Below, piece by piece: positions 1-10,009 of a stretch of 64,000 bases of DNA. Position 1 is the stretch's first letter; each line of letters starts with the position of its first letter. The position numbers and the translations under genes were made by a program. This DNA comes from Burkholderiales bacterium (lineage in GTDB: Bacteria > Pseudomonadota > Gammaproteobacteria > Burkholderiales > Nitrosomonadaceae), in NCBI GenBank assembly GCA_015075225.1, contig JABTUQ010000004.1, forward strand, positions 248,001 to 312,000, written 5' to 3'. Below the pieces are notes generated by a model. That model searched no databases. It saw only the letters and a list, made by a program, of their open reading frames with translations, and was not told where the DNA came from.

Positions 1-1836
1 GCATTTGCACTGGGTGAACGTACACCACTGGCCGTGATTGATGCAGCCAGTTCGGCACGCATGGCGGTGGGGGAAGCCATAACCAATCTGGCCGCTGCCG
101 CAATCGCTGATCTGAGAACAGTGCGGCTTTCGGCCAACTGGATGGCCGCCGCCGGACATCCGGGTGAAGATGTGGCGCTGTACGATGCCGTGTATGCCGT
201 AGCGATGGAATTGTGCCCGCAGCTGGGTATCAGCATTCCGGTAGGCAAGGATTCGCTGTCAATGAAAACCGCCTGGCAGGATAGCCAACCCAAAGAGGTG
301 GTTGCTCCGCTTTCGCTGATTATTTCCGCCTTTGCCAAAGTATCCGATGTGCGCAAGACGCTCACGCCCCAGTTGCGTATGGACAAAGGGGATACCGAGC
401 TGATTCTGATTGATCTTGGCAATGGCAGAAACCGGCTGGGCGGATCGGCACTGTCCCAGGTTTATGCACAATCTGGCGACAACACGCCTGATCTGGACAA
501 TCCGGAACAACTCAGGGCTTTTTTTGATGTTATCCAGTCACTTAACCGTCAGGGATTTGTACTGGCTTACCATGATCGTTCCGATGGCGGTTTGTTCGCC
601 ACCTTGTGCGAAATGGCTTTTGCCGGGCATTGCGGTGCCAGCATCACGCTTGATTCGCTGATTTCGCCAATGTCCGGACCAGCTGAAGACGTAAATGGGC
701 AGGTATTGTCCGCCTTGTTCAATGAAGAGCTTGGTGCCGTCATCCAGATCGAAACCCGGCATCATGATGCGGTTATCGGCGCGCTGGCGAATGCCGGGCT
801 GGGGCAAATGAGCCATGTGATCGGCCACCCGGATGGACAGGACAATATCCGGCTGTTACTTGATGGCCAGGTGTTGTTCGAGGAAAAGCGCACGAAATTA
901 CAGCGCATCTGGTCGGAAACCAGCTTCCACATGCAAAAATTGCGCGATCATCCCGGATGTGCGCAACAGGAATTTGACCAAATTCTGGATGCGGATGATC
1001 CGGGACTGCATACACAGCTGACGTTTTCCCTCGCGGAGCCGGTTTCTGCACCGGGTATTCTGACCAGCCGCCCGGCAGTGGCCATTCTGCGCGAACAGGG
1101 TGTGAACGGCCATGTGGAAATGGCAGCCGCATTCGATCGCGCCGGATTCAACGCTGTGGACGTACACATGAGCGACATTCTCTCCGGGCGGGTCAGGCTG
1201 GGCGAATACAAGGGACTGATTGCCGGAGGCGGTTTCTCCTATGGCGATGTACTGGGTGCTGGCCGGGGATGGGCGCAGTCGATCCTGTTCAATGCACGGG
1301 CACGGGATGAATTTGCCGCGTTCTTTGCACGCACGGATACTTTCGCCCTGGGCGTATGCAATGGCTGCCAGATGATGAGCCATCTGCAGGACATCATTCC
1401 GGGCACCGCACACTGGCCCCGTTTCGGGCGCAATCGTTCCGAGCAGTTTGAAGCTCGCTTTGTCATGGTCAGAATCGGAACCAGTCCTTCGCTGTTTTTT
1501 GCCGGCATGGAGAATAGCCGCATGCCGGTAACGGTGGCGCATGGAGAAGGGCTTGCGCTCTTCCGGGATGAGACACAGCTGCACGCTGCACAACCATATA
1601 TCGCACTGCAGTTTGTGGATAACCGTGGAACACTTACCGAAACCTATCCGCTCAATCCGAATGGCTCGACCGCAGGTATTACCGGCATGACTTCCACCGA
1701 TGGCCGAGTAACCATTCTCATGCCGCATCCGGAAAGGGTTTTTCGTACCGTGCAGCATTCGTGGCATCCTGACGGCTGGCCGGAAGATTCTCCCTGGATG
1801 CGAATGTTCAGAAATGCCCGTAAATGGACAGACTGA
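1..1836 (+). CDS. purL: Phosphoribosylformylglycinamidine synthase, 3' part
   Basis: C-terminal part of the large single-chain PurL, which converts FGAR, glutamine and ATP to FGAM in purine synthesis. The reading frame is open from the first base, so the gene starts upstream of the window; about 611 residues are visible, roughly half of the usual 1300. The first half carries the second AIRS/PurM-like unit ([10 protein letters not shown], a DGGL motif). The C-terminal third is a class I glutamine amidotransferase: [12 protein letters not shown], the nucleophile in GVCNGCQMM, and PHPERVFR with the catalytic His/Glu. The order matches proteobacterial PurL, and the stop is followed by a short gap before the ChaN-like gene. 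Identity is very secure; only the N-terminal FGAM and linker domains are missing because of the window edge. Confidence 0.97.
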   Translation, partial: AFALGERTPLAVIDAASSARMAVGEAITNLAAAAIADLRTVRLSANWMAAAGHPGEDVALYDAVYAVAMELCPQLGISIPVGKDSLSMKTAWQDSQPKEVVAPLSLIISAFAKVSDVRKTLTPQLRMDKGDTELILIDLGNGRNRLGGSALSQVYAQSGDNTPDLDNPEQLRAFFDVIQSLNRQGFVLAYHDRSDGGLFATLCEMAFAGHCGASITLDSLISPMSGPAEDVNGQVLSALFNEELGAVIQIETRHHDAVIGALANAGLGQMSHVIGHPDGQDNIRLLLDGQVLFEEKRTKLQRIWSETSFHMQKLRDHPGCAQQEFDQILDADDPGLHTQLTFSLAEPVSAPGILTSRPAVAILREQGVNGHVEMAAAFDRAGFNAVDVHMSDILSGRVRLGEYKGLIAGGGFSYGDVLGAGRGWAQSILFNARARDEFAAFFARTDTFALGVCNGCQMMSHLQDIIPGTAHWPRFGRNRSEQFEARFVMVRIGTSPSLFFAGMENSRMPVTVAHGEGLALFRDETQLHAAQPYIALQFVDNRGTLTETYPLNPNGSTAGITGMTSTDGRVTILMPHPERVFRTVQHSWHPDGWPEDSPWMRMFRNARKWTD

Positions 1837-1887
1837 ACCCCGATCAATGTCTTCTGTCACACCTCTATTTTAATTTCAGGAAAATCA

Positions 1888-3156
1888 ATGACTGATTTCA
1901 TACGCGGCCGGCAACTGATTCTCTCCGGCCTGCTGCTGGCGGGTGGATTGCTCCAGACTCATGACCTTTCCGCACAACACCAGTCGGCAGGCACAATCTC
2001 TTCTGCCAGCAAACAGACTGATTCGGGTCAATGTGTCCCGGTAGCGGGCTGGATCATCCCCGGCAAAGGGGATACCACCCTCTCCAACGTGGTGGCGTCA
2101 GTAAAAGACAAATCGGTGGTATTGCTAGGTGAAACCCATATCAATCCTGAGCATCATCGCTGGCAGTTGCAGATGCTGGCCACGCTGCACGCTGCACGCC
2201 CGGACATGGTGATTGGTTTCGAGATGTTTCCACGACGGGTGCAGAAAGTGCTAGATCAGTGGGTGGCTGGCGAGCTGACGGAAGCCGAATTTTTATCCCG
2301 GTCTGAATGGCAATCAGTCTGGAGCGCCGATGCCAACCTGTATCTGCCCCTGTTTCATTTTGCGCGCATGAACCGCATTCCCATGCGGGCGCTCAATATC
2401 GATATCGGTCTGAGAAAAGCGGTTACGGCCAAAGGGTTTGATGGTGTACCGGAAAAAGAGCGGGAAGGTGTCGCCCGTCCTGCACCTCCTGCGCCGGAAT
2501 ATCTTGAATTTCTGCTACCGATTTACCAACAGCACGAACGCAGCGGACATCAGTCCGCCGGAAAGCATCAGAAACCGGGCATTTACGACCCTGATTTCCT
2601 GCGGTTCGTTGTCAGCCAACAATTGTGGGATCGGGCAATGGCACAGGAGATTCATGCTGTGCTGGATAGTTATGATCGGAAAAAGAAACCGCTGGTGGTC
2701 GGTGTCATGGGTTCCGGCCATATTCTGAAAGGGTTTGGTGTGCCGCACCAGTTGAAAGATCTCGGCACAAGCAAAATTGCTTCCCTGCTGCCATGGGATA
2801 CCAACCGGCCCTGCAAATCACTGGTTGAAGGCTACGCCGATGCGGTATTCGGGCTGACACCGATGTCATCACCCTCCGCCTCCCCTCCGCAGCAGCGTCT
2901 GGGAATCGGCTTTGAATTCGGCAAAAAAACCGAAGGCGCGCTTGTGCTGCAGGTAGAACCGAAAAGTATTGCTGAATCAGCAGGCTTGCAGCCCGGGGAT
3001 GTGATTCTTGAAATGGCTGGCAGCAAGGTCCGGGATAGCGGTGAGGTGATTGCTACCGTCAAACATCAGGCGCCGGGCACCTGGCTACCCCTGAAAGTGC
3101 TGCGGGAAGGAGTTATCGTTGAAGTCATCGCAAAATTCCCGCCGTTAGCCAGATAA
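1888..3156 (+). CDS. ChaN-like protein with C-terminal PDZ domain
   Basis: 422 residues. An N-terminal hydrophobic segment (about residues 8-30) suggests export or lipid-side anchoring. Residues about 55-300 match the ChaN/DUF399 family: VVLLGETHINPEHH near the start, then GFEMFPRRVQ and later GVMGSGHILKGFGVP. ChaN-type proteins bind haem and are linked to iron uptake. The last 100 residues form a PDZ domain (LQVEPKSIAESAGLQPGDVI), as in several betaproteobacterial members. It stands alone between purL and a truncated MITE end. The haem role is family knowledge and is not shown by the sequence. Confidence 0.8.
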   Translation: MTDFIRGRQLILSGLLLAGGLLQTHDLSAQHQSAGTISSASKQTDSGQCVPVAGWIIPGKGDTTLSNVVASVKDKSVVLLGETHINPEHHRWQLQMLATLHAARPDMVIGFEMFPRRVQKVLDQWVAGELTEAEFLSRSEWQSVWSADANLYLPLFHFARMNRIPMRALNIDIGLRKAVTAKGFDGVPEKEREGVARPAPPAPEYLEFLLPIYQQHERSGHQSAGKHQKPGIYDPDFLRFVVSQQLWDRAMAQEIHAVLDSYDRKKKPLVVGVMGSGHILKGFGVPHQLKDLGTSKIASLLPWDTNRPCKSLVEGYADAVFGLTPMSSPSASPPQQRLGIGFEFGKKTEGALVLQVEPKSIAESAGLQPGDVILEMAGSKVRDSGEVIATVKHQAPGTWLPLKVLREGVIVEVIAKFPPLAR

Positions 3157-3160
3157 GCCA

Positions 3161-3211
3161 GGGAATCTCTGAAAAACGTCGGCGAGGTAGCCAGTTCAAG
3201 GCAGAAATTTT
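3161..3211. mobile_element. Isolated end of the GGAACCTCTGAAAAA MITE
   Basis: About 50 bp match one end of the 140-bp MITE found at 29139, 46175 and 55570: a GGGAATCTCTGAAAAAC terminal repeat, then the GTCGGCGAGGTAGCCAGTTCAAGG interior (one substitution pattern apart from the full copies). The other half is absent. It sits between the stops of two convergent genes. Confidence 0.7.
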
Positions 3212-3217
3212 CCAGGA

Positions 3218-4582
3218 TCAGACCTTCTCCTGCAGGGATTTGTACAGCGTGAAATCGAGCTGGTGCCGCTGCAACAGCTTGTAAAACTCGGTGCGGTTGC
3301 GCTTGGCCAGCTTGGCCGCCTGGGTTACATTTCCCGCAGTAATTTTCAGTACCTTGACAAGGTAGTCCCGCTCGAACTGCCGGCGCGCTTCTTCAAACGA
3401 TGTCATCTGCTCTTCATCTTTATGGATGGCATCGCCAATCAGTTCAACCGAAATAAGCGGAACCGCACTCATGACAACGCTTTGTTCGATGACATTCATG
3501 AACTGGCGGATGTTTCCTGGCCAGGGTGCTGCCAGTAGAAAGCTGATTGCCTCGGGTGAAAATCCGTTGACATCCCGTTGATGCTTCTCGGCAAATACAC
3601 GCAAAAAATGATTGGCCAGCAACGGAATATCTTCTCGCCGCTGGGCCAGTGATGGAATGGTCAACCCGACAACGAAAAGCCGGTAATAGAGATCTTCACG
3701 AAAGTTTCCCTCCCCGATTTCTGCTTTCAGATCCCGATGCGTGGCAGAGATAATGCGTACATCAATCGGAACAGTTTCAGAGGAACCAACGGGGCGGATC
3801 ACCCTCTCCTGCAGTGCATGCAGCAACTTTGCCTGCAGCAGCAAAGGCATATCACCAATCTCGTCCAGAAACAGGCTGCCCCCCTCTGCCAGCTGGAACA
3901 ATCCTTTATGATCCCGCACTGCACCCGTAAACGCACCTTTGACATGCCCGAACAGTTCGGATTCCAGCAGTTGTTCCGGGATGGCCGCGCAGTTGATGGT
4001 GATAAATGGCCGGTCGCAGCGCCTGGATGCCTGATGAATCGCGCGGGCGAACAGTTCCTTGCCAACCCCGCTTTCACCGGATAACAGCACGCTGGCATCC
4101 CCTTGCGCCACCCGGCCCACTTTGGCGAGCAGATCTTCCATGACCGCACTCTGGGTAATGATGTTCTTGCGCCAGGCCGGAACGGGTGCATTACCGGGGG
4201 GCAGATCAACCACGGGCGCCAGTTCGATTGCACGCTTGATCTGGCTCAACAGGATTTTGGGGTCATACGGTTTGGTGAGATAACCAAAGATTCCGCGCTG
4301 GGTTGCCGCAACGGCATCGGGAATTGTGCCGTAAGCGGTCAGGATAATGACTGGAAGGGTCGGAATGTTGCGATGGATATGTTCGAACAATGCCATGCCA
4401 TCAAGGTCACCCATTTGCATGTCACTAATAACAAGCTGGGGACGGGAAATATCAAGGTAATTGATGGCGGCTTCGGCGCCGTCCGCAAGTATGGTTTCGT
4501 ACCCGGCTGCAGTCAGACGGATGGAAAGAAGCTCCAGCAAATCCCTATCATCATCCACCAGAAGAATTTTTTTGCTTTGCAT
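3218..4582 (-). CDS. glrR: Sigma-54-dependent response regulator, GlrR/QseF type
   Basis: 454 residues with three parts in order: a receiver domain (acidic pocket DDD at 10-12, phospho-acceptor D54 in ISDMQM, conserved T/K side), an AAA+ sigma-54 activator domain (Walker A GESGVGKE, the sigma-54 contact loop GAFTGA, Walker B LFLDEIGD), and a C-terminal Fis-type helix-turn-helix (AAKLAKRNRTEFYKLLQRH). It activates RNA polymerase carrying RpoN when phosphorylated. It is the last gene of a three-gene leftward operon with the lipoprotein at 4605 and the kinase at 5144, the same arrangement as glrK-yfhG-glrR (qseE-qseG-qseF) in enterobacteria. Target genes are not visible here; the sigma-54 promoter at 46480 is a possible but untested target of some RpoN activator. 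Confidence 0.9.
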   Translation of the reverse strand: MQSKKILLVDDDRDLLELLSIRLTAAGYETILADGAEAAINYLDISRPQLVISDMQMGDLDGMALFEHIHRNIPTLPVIILTAYGTIPDAVAATQRGIFGYLTKPYDPKILLSQIKRAIELAPVVDLPPGNAPVPAWRKNIITQSAVMEDLLAKVGRVAQGDASVLLSGESGVGKELFARAIHQASRRCDRPFITINCAAIPEQLLESELFGHVKGAFTGAVRDHKGLFQLAEGGSLFLDEIGDMPLLLQAKLLHALQERVIRPVGSSETVPIDVRIISATHRDLKAEIGEGNFREDLYYRLFVVGLTIPSLAQRREDIPLLANHFLRVFAEKHQRDVNGFSPEAISFLLAAPWPGNIRQFMNVIEQSVVMSAVPLISVELIGDAIHKDEEQMTSFEEARRQFERDYLVKVLKITAGNVTQAAKLAKRNRTEFYKLLQRHQLDFTLYKSLQEKV

Positions 4583-4604
4583 GATTTGATTTTGAATCGA
4601 TTGA

Positions 4605-5147
4605 TCAGGGTGTGATTTTACGCATGAGCTGTTTCTCGATATGCTTGATTGCGTCGATTTTACTCTTCAGCATCTCTACTTCTGTTTCGGTTGAACGTAA
4701 TTTCTCGGACAGGTTTTCAATCTGCACATTCGCGGCTTTTTGTCGCTTGAGCAACATTACCAGCAAATCCTTGAACGTTATCGTGGCAGCCGTAGATTCA
4801 AACTGCGCCGGGAGATTTTCCATCAGGCCAAGTGCCACGCGGTTACTTTGAAAGCCTGTATCAGGCAATAGCAGCAACAGTATCAATTTAAGCCGTTGCA
4901 GAAGATTGGCGCTTTCGCGGTAATGACTGTTTGCGTAGTTATATTCTTCCAGAATTTCAGCTTTGGTTTTGCCTTGCAATGCGTCGAAATAACGCATCAA
5001 TTCAACCAGATCATCCTCGGGTGCCTGGATAAATTGTATTTCTTCTTTTTCGACGGGCTCTGGCGCAGGCTGGATGGGCTGATGCACACACCCGGCCGTA
5101 ACGGCAAATATTGTCAGTCCTGCCAATAATTTCAAAATGCTGGTCAT
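4605..5147 (-). CDS. QseG/YfhG-like lipoprotein
   Basis: 180 residues. A lipoprotein signal peptide ends in AVTAGC (Cys about residue 20), so it should be lipidated and membrane-anchored. The rest is charged and helical, with a predicted coiled coil near the C terminus (LSEKLRSTETEVEMLKSKID). Its ATG overlaps the stop of the kinase gene (ATGA), and it lies 22 bp before the response regulator. That position is the one held by QseG, an accessory lipoprotein of the QseE/GlrK kinase. The call rests mainly on position, the lipobox and size rather than a sequence motif. Confidence 0.65.
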   Translation of the reverse strand: MTSILKLLAGLTIFAVTAGCVHQPIQPAPEPVEKEEIQFIQAPEDDLVELMRYFDALQGKTKAEILEEYNYANSHYRESANLLQRLKLILLLLLPDTGFQSNRVALGLMENLPAQFESTAATITFKDLLVMLLKRQKAANVQIENLSEKLRSTETEVEMLKSKIDAIKHIEKQLMRKITP

Positions 5148-6643
5148 GTTGTAGGTTCAGAACTGTTAATGGGTAAAGTTAGTCGAAAATGGGCGCCGGG
5201 TTTGCCGGTGTGTCGTATGAGCTCGATATTTCCCCCATGTGCAATGGCATATTCTTTTGTAATGGCCAATCCCAGCCCTGTGCCTCTGACATGGCTCTCG
5301 GGCGTGTTGCGCCCTTGGTAAAATGGCTCGAAGATCTGATCTCCATCAATATCACTCACCCCCGGACCACTATCTTTTACGTCGATTTGCACTCTGTTCT
5401 CGCTACATATAACCGTGATCCCGATGAGACCATCAGCCGGCGAAAATTTGACTGCGTTGGAAAGCAGGTTATCAAGCATGGTTTCCAGTTTCTGTTTGTC
5501 ACTTTCCAACGACACATCCGGACATTGCAGGTGAATTTTAATGTTTTTACTCAAAATGGAAAGATTTTGTGCAATTACCACGGCATTGATGATTTTTTCC
5601 AGACTAACCGGTTGTTTGACGAGCGTGATGATCTCTGCCTGTAGCGCGCTGAAATTCAATAAATCTTCAATCCGTTTCTGCAGCTGCATGCTGCTGCTAT
5701 GAAGAATACCGGCGATGAGCTGCTGTTTCTGGTTAAGGCTTCCTGTAACACCTTCGGCGAGCAGATCGGCTCCTTCCCGGATCGCCGTCAGTGGTGTTTT
5801 CAGCTCATGCGAAATATGACGAAAAAACTGTATTTTCTGATCTTCCAGTTTGAGCAGGCGCTGTCGCAACCAATCCAGGCGCTCACCGATATACACAAGG
5901 TTTTGTGGTCCATTGACCTGAATGGGCTGTGAAAGTTTGCCCCTTCCCATTTGGGCAATGGCTTCATCAATCTGGCGAATAGGACGGGCAATGATGATCG
6001 AAAAAATGAGCGCCAGAAAAATGACCAGCGGCACCAGAATCAGTAATTCCCATTCAACCAGTGAGCGGGTTTGTGTCGCAATCTCACTCACATTACCCAC
6101 TTCCTGCCCAATCACCCGGAAGCTGTTGGCCGAAAACTCCTGAGCCAGCGCAAGCAAGGAAGCAAAACGTTCCAGCAGGTAGGACAAATTCTGTGGCTGC
6201 TCGGTCAGATTCAGTATTTCCCTGAACAGATTGGTTTCCAGCAAACGCATTTTCTCCAAGGGCAAGCGTTGCTCCGGATAAATGGAAATAGTGGAAAGAT
6301 GGTTGGTGATATTTTCAAATTTGGTATGTCCCAGAAAATAACCTTCCAGCAGGGAGGCATCGTCCAGCACTAACGCCTGTTGCACGCTGCGCTCCATCGC
6401 CATGATTTCACCGATGATGACGCTGGTGCCACTGGTAATCTGGGTTGCCTGATAAACATTGTTCCGGCTTTGATCGGATAACTGGTCAATTCTTATGGCG
6501 CTGTAGACCAGCGCGGCTATCAACGGCAGTCCGACAATTAAAAATCCGATCAGGATCATGGCCAGAAATGATTTGGGTTTATACCCGGATCCGGCTTTTC
6601 GGCGTACTTGTCCGGAAGGTGGAACATCCGTGGAAATTTTCAT
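5144..6643 (-). CDS. glrK: HAMP-containing sensor histidine kinase, GlrK/QseE type
   Basis: 499 residues. A first membrane helix (about 27-50) and a second (about 195-217, LLILVPLVIFLALIFSIIIA) flank a periplasmic helical sensor region. A HAMP segment follows (RPIRQIDEAIAQMGRGKL), then the dimerisation/phospho-acceptor box FRHISHELKTPL and the HATPase domain with N box (LLSNAVKF), DSGPGVSD and GTGLGLAI. It should autophosphorylate and pass phosphate to the adjacent sigma-54 regulator. It is the first gene of the operon, read away from trpG across a 120-bp divergent spacer. Confidence 0.88.
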   Translation of the reverse strand: MKISTDVPPSGQVRRKAGSGYKPKSFLAMILIGFLIVGLPLIAALVYSAIRIDQLSDQSRNNVYQATQITSGTSVIIGEIMAMERSVQQALVLDDASLLEGYFLGHTKFENITNHLSTISIYPEQRLPLEKMRLLETNLFREILNLTEQPQNLSYLLERFASLLALAQEFSANSFRVIGQEVGNVSEIATQTRSLVEWELLILVPLVIFLALIFSIIIARPIRQIDEAIAQMGRGKLSQPIQVNGPQNLVYIGERLDWLRQRLLKLEDQKIQFFRHISHELKTPLTAIREGADLLAEGVTGSLNQKQQLIAGILHSSSMQLQKRIEDLLNFSALQAEIITLVKQPVSLEKIINAVVIAQNLSILSKNIKIHLQCPDVSLESDKQKLETMLDNLLSNAVKFSPADGLIGITVICSENRVQIDVKDSGPGVSDIDGDQIFEPFYQGRNTPESHVRGTGLGLAITKEYAIAHGGNIELIRHTGKPGAHFRLTLPINSSEPTT

Positions 6644-6763
6644 GGTGCAGGTTTACCTTTCATGCGCGCTGGGAGAAAATAGCCGGGTTGAAAAATTCCG
6701 GGCATTGTTCCGCATTTTCCTTCGCCGTTTTTTTCTGAATAGCAAACAGCGATTTTACCTCCC

Positions 6764-7366
6764 ATGTTGTTAATGATTGATAATTACGATTCCTTTACCT
6801 ATAACCTGGTGCAATATCTGGGCGAACTGGGTGAAGATGTTATGGTTGTCCGTAACGATGAGATTACCCTCGATGCGGTTCAACAATTGAATCCAGCTGG
6901 TGTTGTCATTTCACCAGGCCCGTGTACTCCGGATGAAGCGGGTATTTCCGTGGATCTGATCAACCAGTTCAGCGGAAAGGTGCCCATACTGGGTGTATGC
7001 CTTGGCCACCAGAGCATAGGTCAGGCGTTCGGCGGGAAGATTGTGCGCGCCGGAAAAATCATGCATGGTAAAACATCACCGGTTTTTCACGATGGCAAGG
7101 GGGTCTTCCAGGGAATGCCCAATCCGTTCATCGCAACCCGTTATCATTCACTGGTCATCGAGCGATCCAGTATACCTGACTGCCTCGAAATCTCTGCCTG
7201 GACCGAGGATGACGAAATCATGGGGGTACGGCACCGGACCCTGCCTGTTGAAGGTGTGCAGTTCCACCCAGAATCAGTATTGAGTGAACACGGCCACCAG
7301 TTGCTCAGTAATTTTCTTCAGGGTAATGCCATCCGGAAGACTTCTTCAACATTGTGCGAAGCGTGA
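6764..7366 (+). CDS. trpG: Anthranilate synthase glutamine amidotransferase component
   Basis: 200 residues, the usual TrpG/PabA size. It supplies ammonia from glutamine to anthranilate synthase (and possibly to aminodeoxychorismate synthase). Seen: N-terminal [17 protein letters not shown], oxyanion strand [11 protein letters not shown], nucleophile Cys in [10 protein letters not shown], and catalytic His/Glu in [13 protein letters not shown]. The start at 6764 gives the common [11 protein letters not shown] beginning; 6773 is an alternative. Its stop overlaps the start of trpD by GTGA, so the genes are translationally coupled. No trpE is in the window. Confidence 0.95.
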   Translation: MLLMIDNYDSFTYNLVQYLGELGEDVMVVRNDEITLDAVQQLNPAGVVISPGPCTPDEAGISVDLINQFSGKVPILGVCLGHQSIGQAFGGKIVRAGKIMHGKTSPVFHDGKGVFQGMPNPFIATRYHSLVIERSSIPDCLEISAWTEDDEIMGVRHRTLPVEGVQFHPESVLSEHGHQLLSNFLQGNAIRKTSSTLCEA

Positions 7367-8388
7367 ATCCGCAGGCAATTCTTGCTCAAATTCTTGAGCA
7401 GCGCGAAGTTCCGTTTGAAGAAATGGTTGAGCTGATGCGCGCGATCATGTCGGGCAATGTATCGCCAGTCATGACGGCTGCCCTGGTCACCGGATTGCGC
7501 ATGAAGCGTGAAAGCATCGGTGAAATCAGCGCGGCTGCACAAGTAATGCGCGAATTGGCCGTGCGGATCGAAGTGACCGGATCGGCCAATCTGGTCGATA
7601 CCTGCGGCACCGGTGGCGACGGGCGCAACACCTTCAACATCTCGACCGCATCCGCTTTCATAGCCGCTGCTGCAGGCGCACAGGTCGCCAAGCATGGCGG
7701 ACGCTCCGTTTCAAGCAAGGCAGGCAGCGCAGATGTGCTGGAGGCCATCGGCATCAATCTTGACCAGACACCGGATCAGATTGCCCAATCCATCAGCGAA
7801 GTGGGAATCGGTTTCATGTTTGCGCCCAACTTTCACCATGCCATGAAACATGCCGCGCCTGTGCGGCGGGAGCTAGGTGTGCGCACAATCTTCAACATCC
7901 TGGGGCCGCTGACCAATCCCGCTGGTGCCAAAAACCAGTTGCTCGGTGTATTCAAAGCTGATCTGACCGGCGTACTGGCACAAGTACTACTCCGGCTGGG
8001 CAGTCGGCATGCCATGGTCGTGCATGGCAGTGACGGGCTGGATGAAATCACGATTTCCGGCCCGACCCGGATCGCAGAACTCAAGGCGGGTGAAATCCGC
8101 GAATATACTGTCCATCCGGAAGATTTCGGGCTGGAACGTGCCACCATTGAATCCCTGCAGGTAAACAATACCGGGGAGGCGCGAGCAATGCTGCTGTCCG
8201 TGCTGGACAACAACCCGGGGGCTGCCCGGGATATCGTACTGCTCAACGCCGGCGCTGCAATTTATGTGGCCGGAAAAACAGATTCCCTGGCGGAAGGAAT
8301 TGAGGCCGCCCGCAACATGCTGGCCAGCGGTGCTGCAAAACAGAAAATGCAGGCTTTAATCGAATTCTCCAACCGGATACAACACTAG
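7363..8388 (+). CDS. trpD: Anthranilate phosphoribosyltransferase
   Basis: About 341 residues. Transfers phosphoribose from PRPP to anthranilate, the second committed step of tryptophan synthesis. Seen: the N-terminal helical bundle ([16 protein letters not shown]), the PRPP-binding [17 protein letters not shown] and [20 protein letters not shown], and the GVGFMFAP type segment. I prefer the GTG at 7363 (protein beginning [11 protein letters not shown]), which overlaps the trpG stop by 4 bp; a GTG at 7354 in the same frame is possible. trpC follows 5 bp later. Confidence 0.96.
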   Translation: MNPQAILAQILEQREVPFEEMVELMRAIMSGNVSPVMTAALVTGLRMKRESIGEISAAAQVMRELAVRIEVTGSANLVDTCGTGGDGRNTFNISTASAFIAAAAGAQVAKHGGRSVSSKAGSADVLEAIGINLDQTPDQIAQSISEVGIGFMFAPNFHHAMKHAAPVRRELGVRTIFNILGPLTNPAGAKNQLLGVFKADLTGVLAQVLLRLGSRHAMVVHGSDGLDEITISGPTRIAELKAGEIREYTVHPEDFGLERATIESLQVNNTGEARAMLLSVLDNNPGAARDIVLLNAGAAIYVAGKTDSLAEGIEAARNMLASGAAKQKMQALIEFSNRIQH

Positions 8389-8393
8389 TACGC

Positions 8394-9311
8394 ATGTCAG
8401 ATATTCTTGATCGCATCCTTGCCGTGAAAAAGCAAGAGATTGCAACCGCCCGGGCGCAAAACCGCTGGAAGAAATTCGTAAGGACGCGCTGGCAATGCCG
8501 CTCCGCGTGATTTTTGCAGGCCATACACAGCCGGATCAACCAGAATCGCGCTGCCGTCATTGCCGAAATCAAACAGGCCAGCCCCAGCAAAGGTTTGTTA
8601 CGCGGGCGCGCAGGCACACAAAGCGCATCAGTATCGGAACATACGGGAAATGCATCCAGCCAGAGCGCGATCCCGGAAGATTTCAACCCGGCAGATATTG
8701 CTGCCAGTTACGCCCGCAATGGCGCTGCCTGCTTGTCTGTTCTGACCGATGAACAATTCTTCATGGGCAGTGCCGATTTTTTACAGCAGGCGCGTGCTGC
8801 ATGTGATTTACCCGTGCTGCGCAAGGATTTCATACTGGACGAATATCAGATCCACGAAGCCCGCGTGATGAACGCTGATTGCATATTGCTGATCGTCGCT
8901 GCATTTCTTTCCCCGGTTTTTCTGGATGATCCCGCCGTCAATCAGGGAGATGACGCACTGCAACGCATGCGCAAACTGGAAACCCTTGCGCAATCGCTGG
9001 GCATGGCTGTACTGGTGGAAGTGCACGATGCGGATGAACTAGATCTTGCACTGCAATTGACCACACCGCTGATCGGAATCAACAACCGTAATCTGCGCAC
9101 CTTTGAAACAACGCTGGACACCACTTTGCAACTGGTCAAACGCATCCCTGCCGGGCGCATCGTCGTCACTGAAAGCGGCATTCGCACATCAGGAGATGTG
9201 GAAATGATGCTGTCCCGCCAGATTTATACCTTCCTGATCGGGGAAACCTTCATGCGCGCACCGGATCCTGGCACTGCGCTGGCCAATCTGTTCACAACCA
9301 ACCTGGCGTAA
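8394..9311 (+). pseudogene. trpC: Indole-3-glycerol phosphate synthase with a frame-broken N terminus
   Basis: TrpC closes the indole ring of tryptophan. From ATG 8394 the protein starts typically (MSDILDRILAVKKQEI). At about 8458 one base seems missing, so the expected PLEEIRKDALAMPLR lies in another frame; at about 8507 one extra base restores the frame. Read straight, codon 39 is a TGA at 8508-8510. After that the barrel is intact: [43 protein letters not shown]. Two loops are longer than in E. coli TrpC (after SPSKGLLR, and around 8900-8960). The two compensating indels in an otherwise preserved essential pathway gene look more like sequence error than decay; if real, the enzyme would lack the substrate-contacting N-terminal helix. 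A rescue start at TTG 8514 is conceivable. Confidence 0.85.
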
Positions 9312-9325
9312 ACTACGCCGCGCCG

Positions 9326-9351
9326 CCGGCAAGGAAAAATTATCCTGCCGG
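9326..9351. terminator. Hairpin between trpC and the cytochrome P460 gene
   Basis: CCGGCA...TGCCGG arms with AGGA/TCC extending them inward, 14 bp after the trpC stop. The run of T after it is poor, so it may be a weak terminator or an mRNA 5' structure. Confidence 0.4.
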
Positions 9352-9393
9352 GGGATGACAATTTTGCTGTCCATCAACTAAAAGGAGATGTTT

Positions 9394-9990
9394 ATGAGCT
9401 TCAAGCAACAACTGATAGGTGGTTTGAGTGGTCTGATGCTTTCGGCAGTCATGGCTGGCAGCGCGCTGGCGGCAGGCGTGGCAGAGTTTAACGACAAGGG
9501 AGAGCTGCTGTTACCCAAGAATTATCGCGAATGGGTCATGGTCGGTACCCAGGTCACGCCTGACGAGCTGAACGACGGCAAAGCACCTTTCACCGAAATC
9601 AGAACGGTTTATGTCGATCCGGAAAGCTATGCCCACTGGAAAAAAACCGGTGAGTTCCGGGATGGAACCGTAACCGTGAAAGAACTGATCAGTGTTGGCG
9701 ACCGCAAAGGCCCGGGCAGCGGAAATGGCTATTTCATGGGTGACTATATCGGACTGGAAGCCTCCGTCAAAGATTCACAACGCTTTGCAAGCGAACCAGG
9801 TAACTGGGCTTTTTATATTTTCTACGTTCCCGGCACCCCGCTGGTTGCCGCAGCCAAAAACCTGCCTACTGCTGATTGCGCAACCTGCCACAAGGATAAT
9901 GCCAAGACCGACATGGTTTATACGCAATTCTACCCGGTACTGCGCGCGGCCAAGGCAACCGGCGAATCCGGCGTGGTTGCACCGAAATAA
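9394..9990 (+). CDS. cytL: Cytochrome P460
   Basis: 198 residues from ATG 9394; I choose this start over ATG 9388 because AGGAG at 9382 is well spaced only for the second ATG. A Sec signal peptide ends near ALAAG. The single haem-attachment motif is ADCATCHKD near the C terminus, and the preceding PKNYREWVMVGTQVTPDELN matches the P460 domain. P460 cytochromes of ammonia oxidisers are periplasmic enzymes with a haem cross-linked to a lysine; they oxidise hydroxylamine (to N2O in anoxic assays) and react with NO. The likely cross-linking Lys is upstream of the haem motif, but I cannot assign it with certainty. This gene is the main taxonomic pointer to Nitrosomonas. Confidence 0.93.
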   Translation: MSFKQQLIGGLSGLMLSAVMAGSALAAGVAEFNDKGELLLPKNYREWVMVGTQVTPDELNDGKAPFTEIRTVYVDPESYAHWKKTGEFRDGTVTVKELISVGDRKGPGSGNGYFMGDYIGLEASVKDSQRFASEPGNWAFYIFYVPGTPLVAAAKNLPTADCATCHKDNAKTDMVYTQFYPVLRAAKATGESGVVAPK

Positions 9991-10009
9991 ATATCGGACA
10001 CAGATTTAA

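Noticed and set aside
898..1860. 320-codon open frame on the minus strand
   Set aside because: It is antisense to the well-conserved purL, has no family features and reflects GC-rich codon use of purL.
6644..6763. Trp attenuator or leader peptide before trpG
   Set aside because: I find no Trp-rich leader or alternative hairpins in this 120-bp gap.
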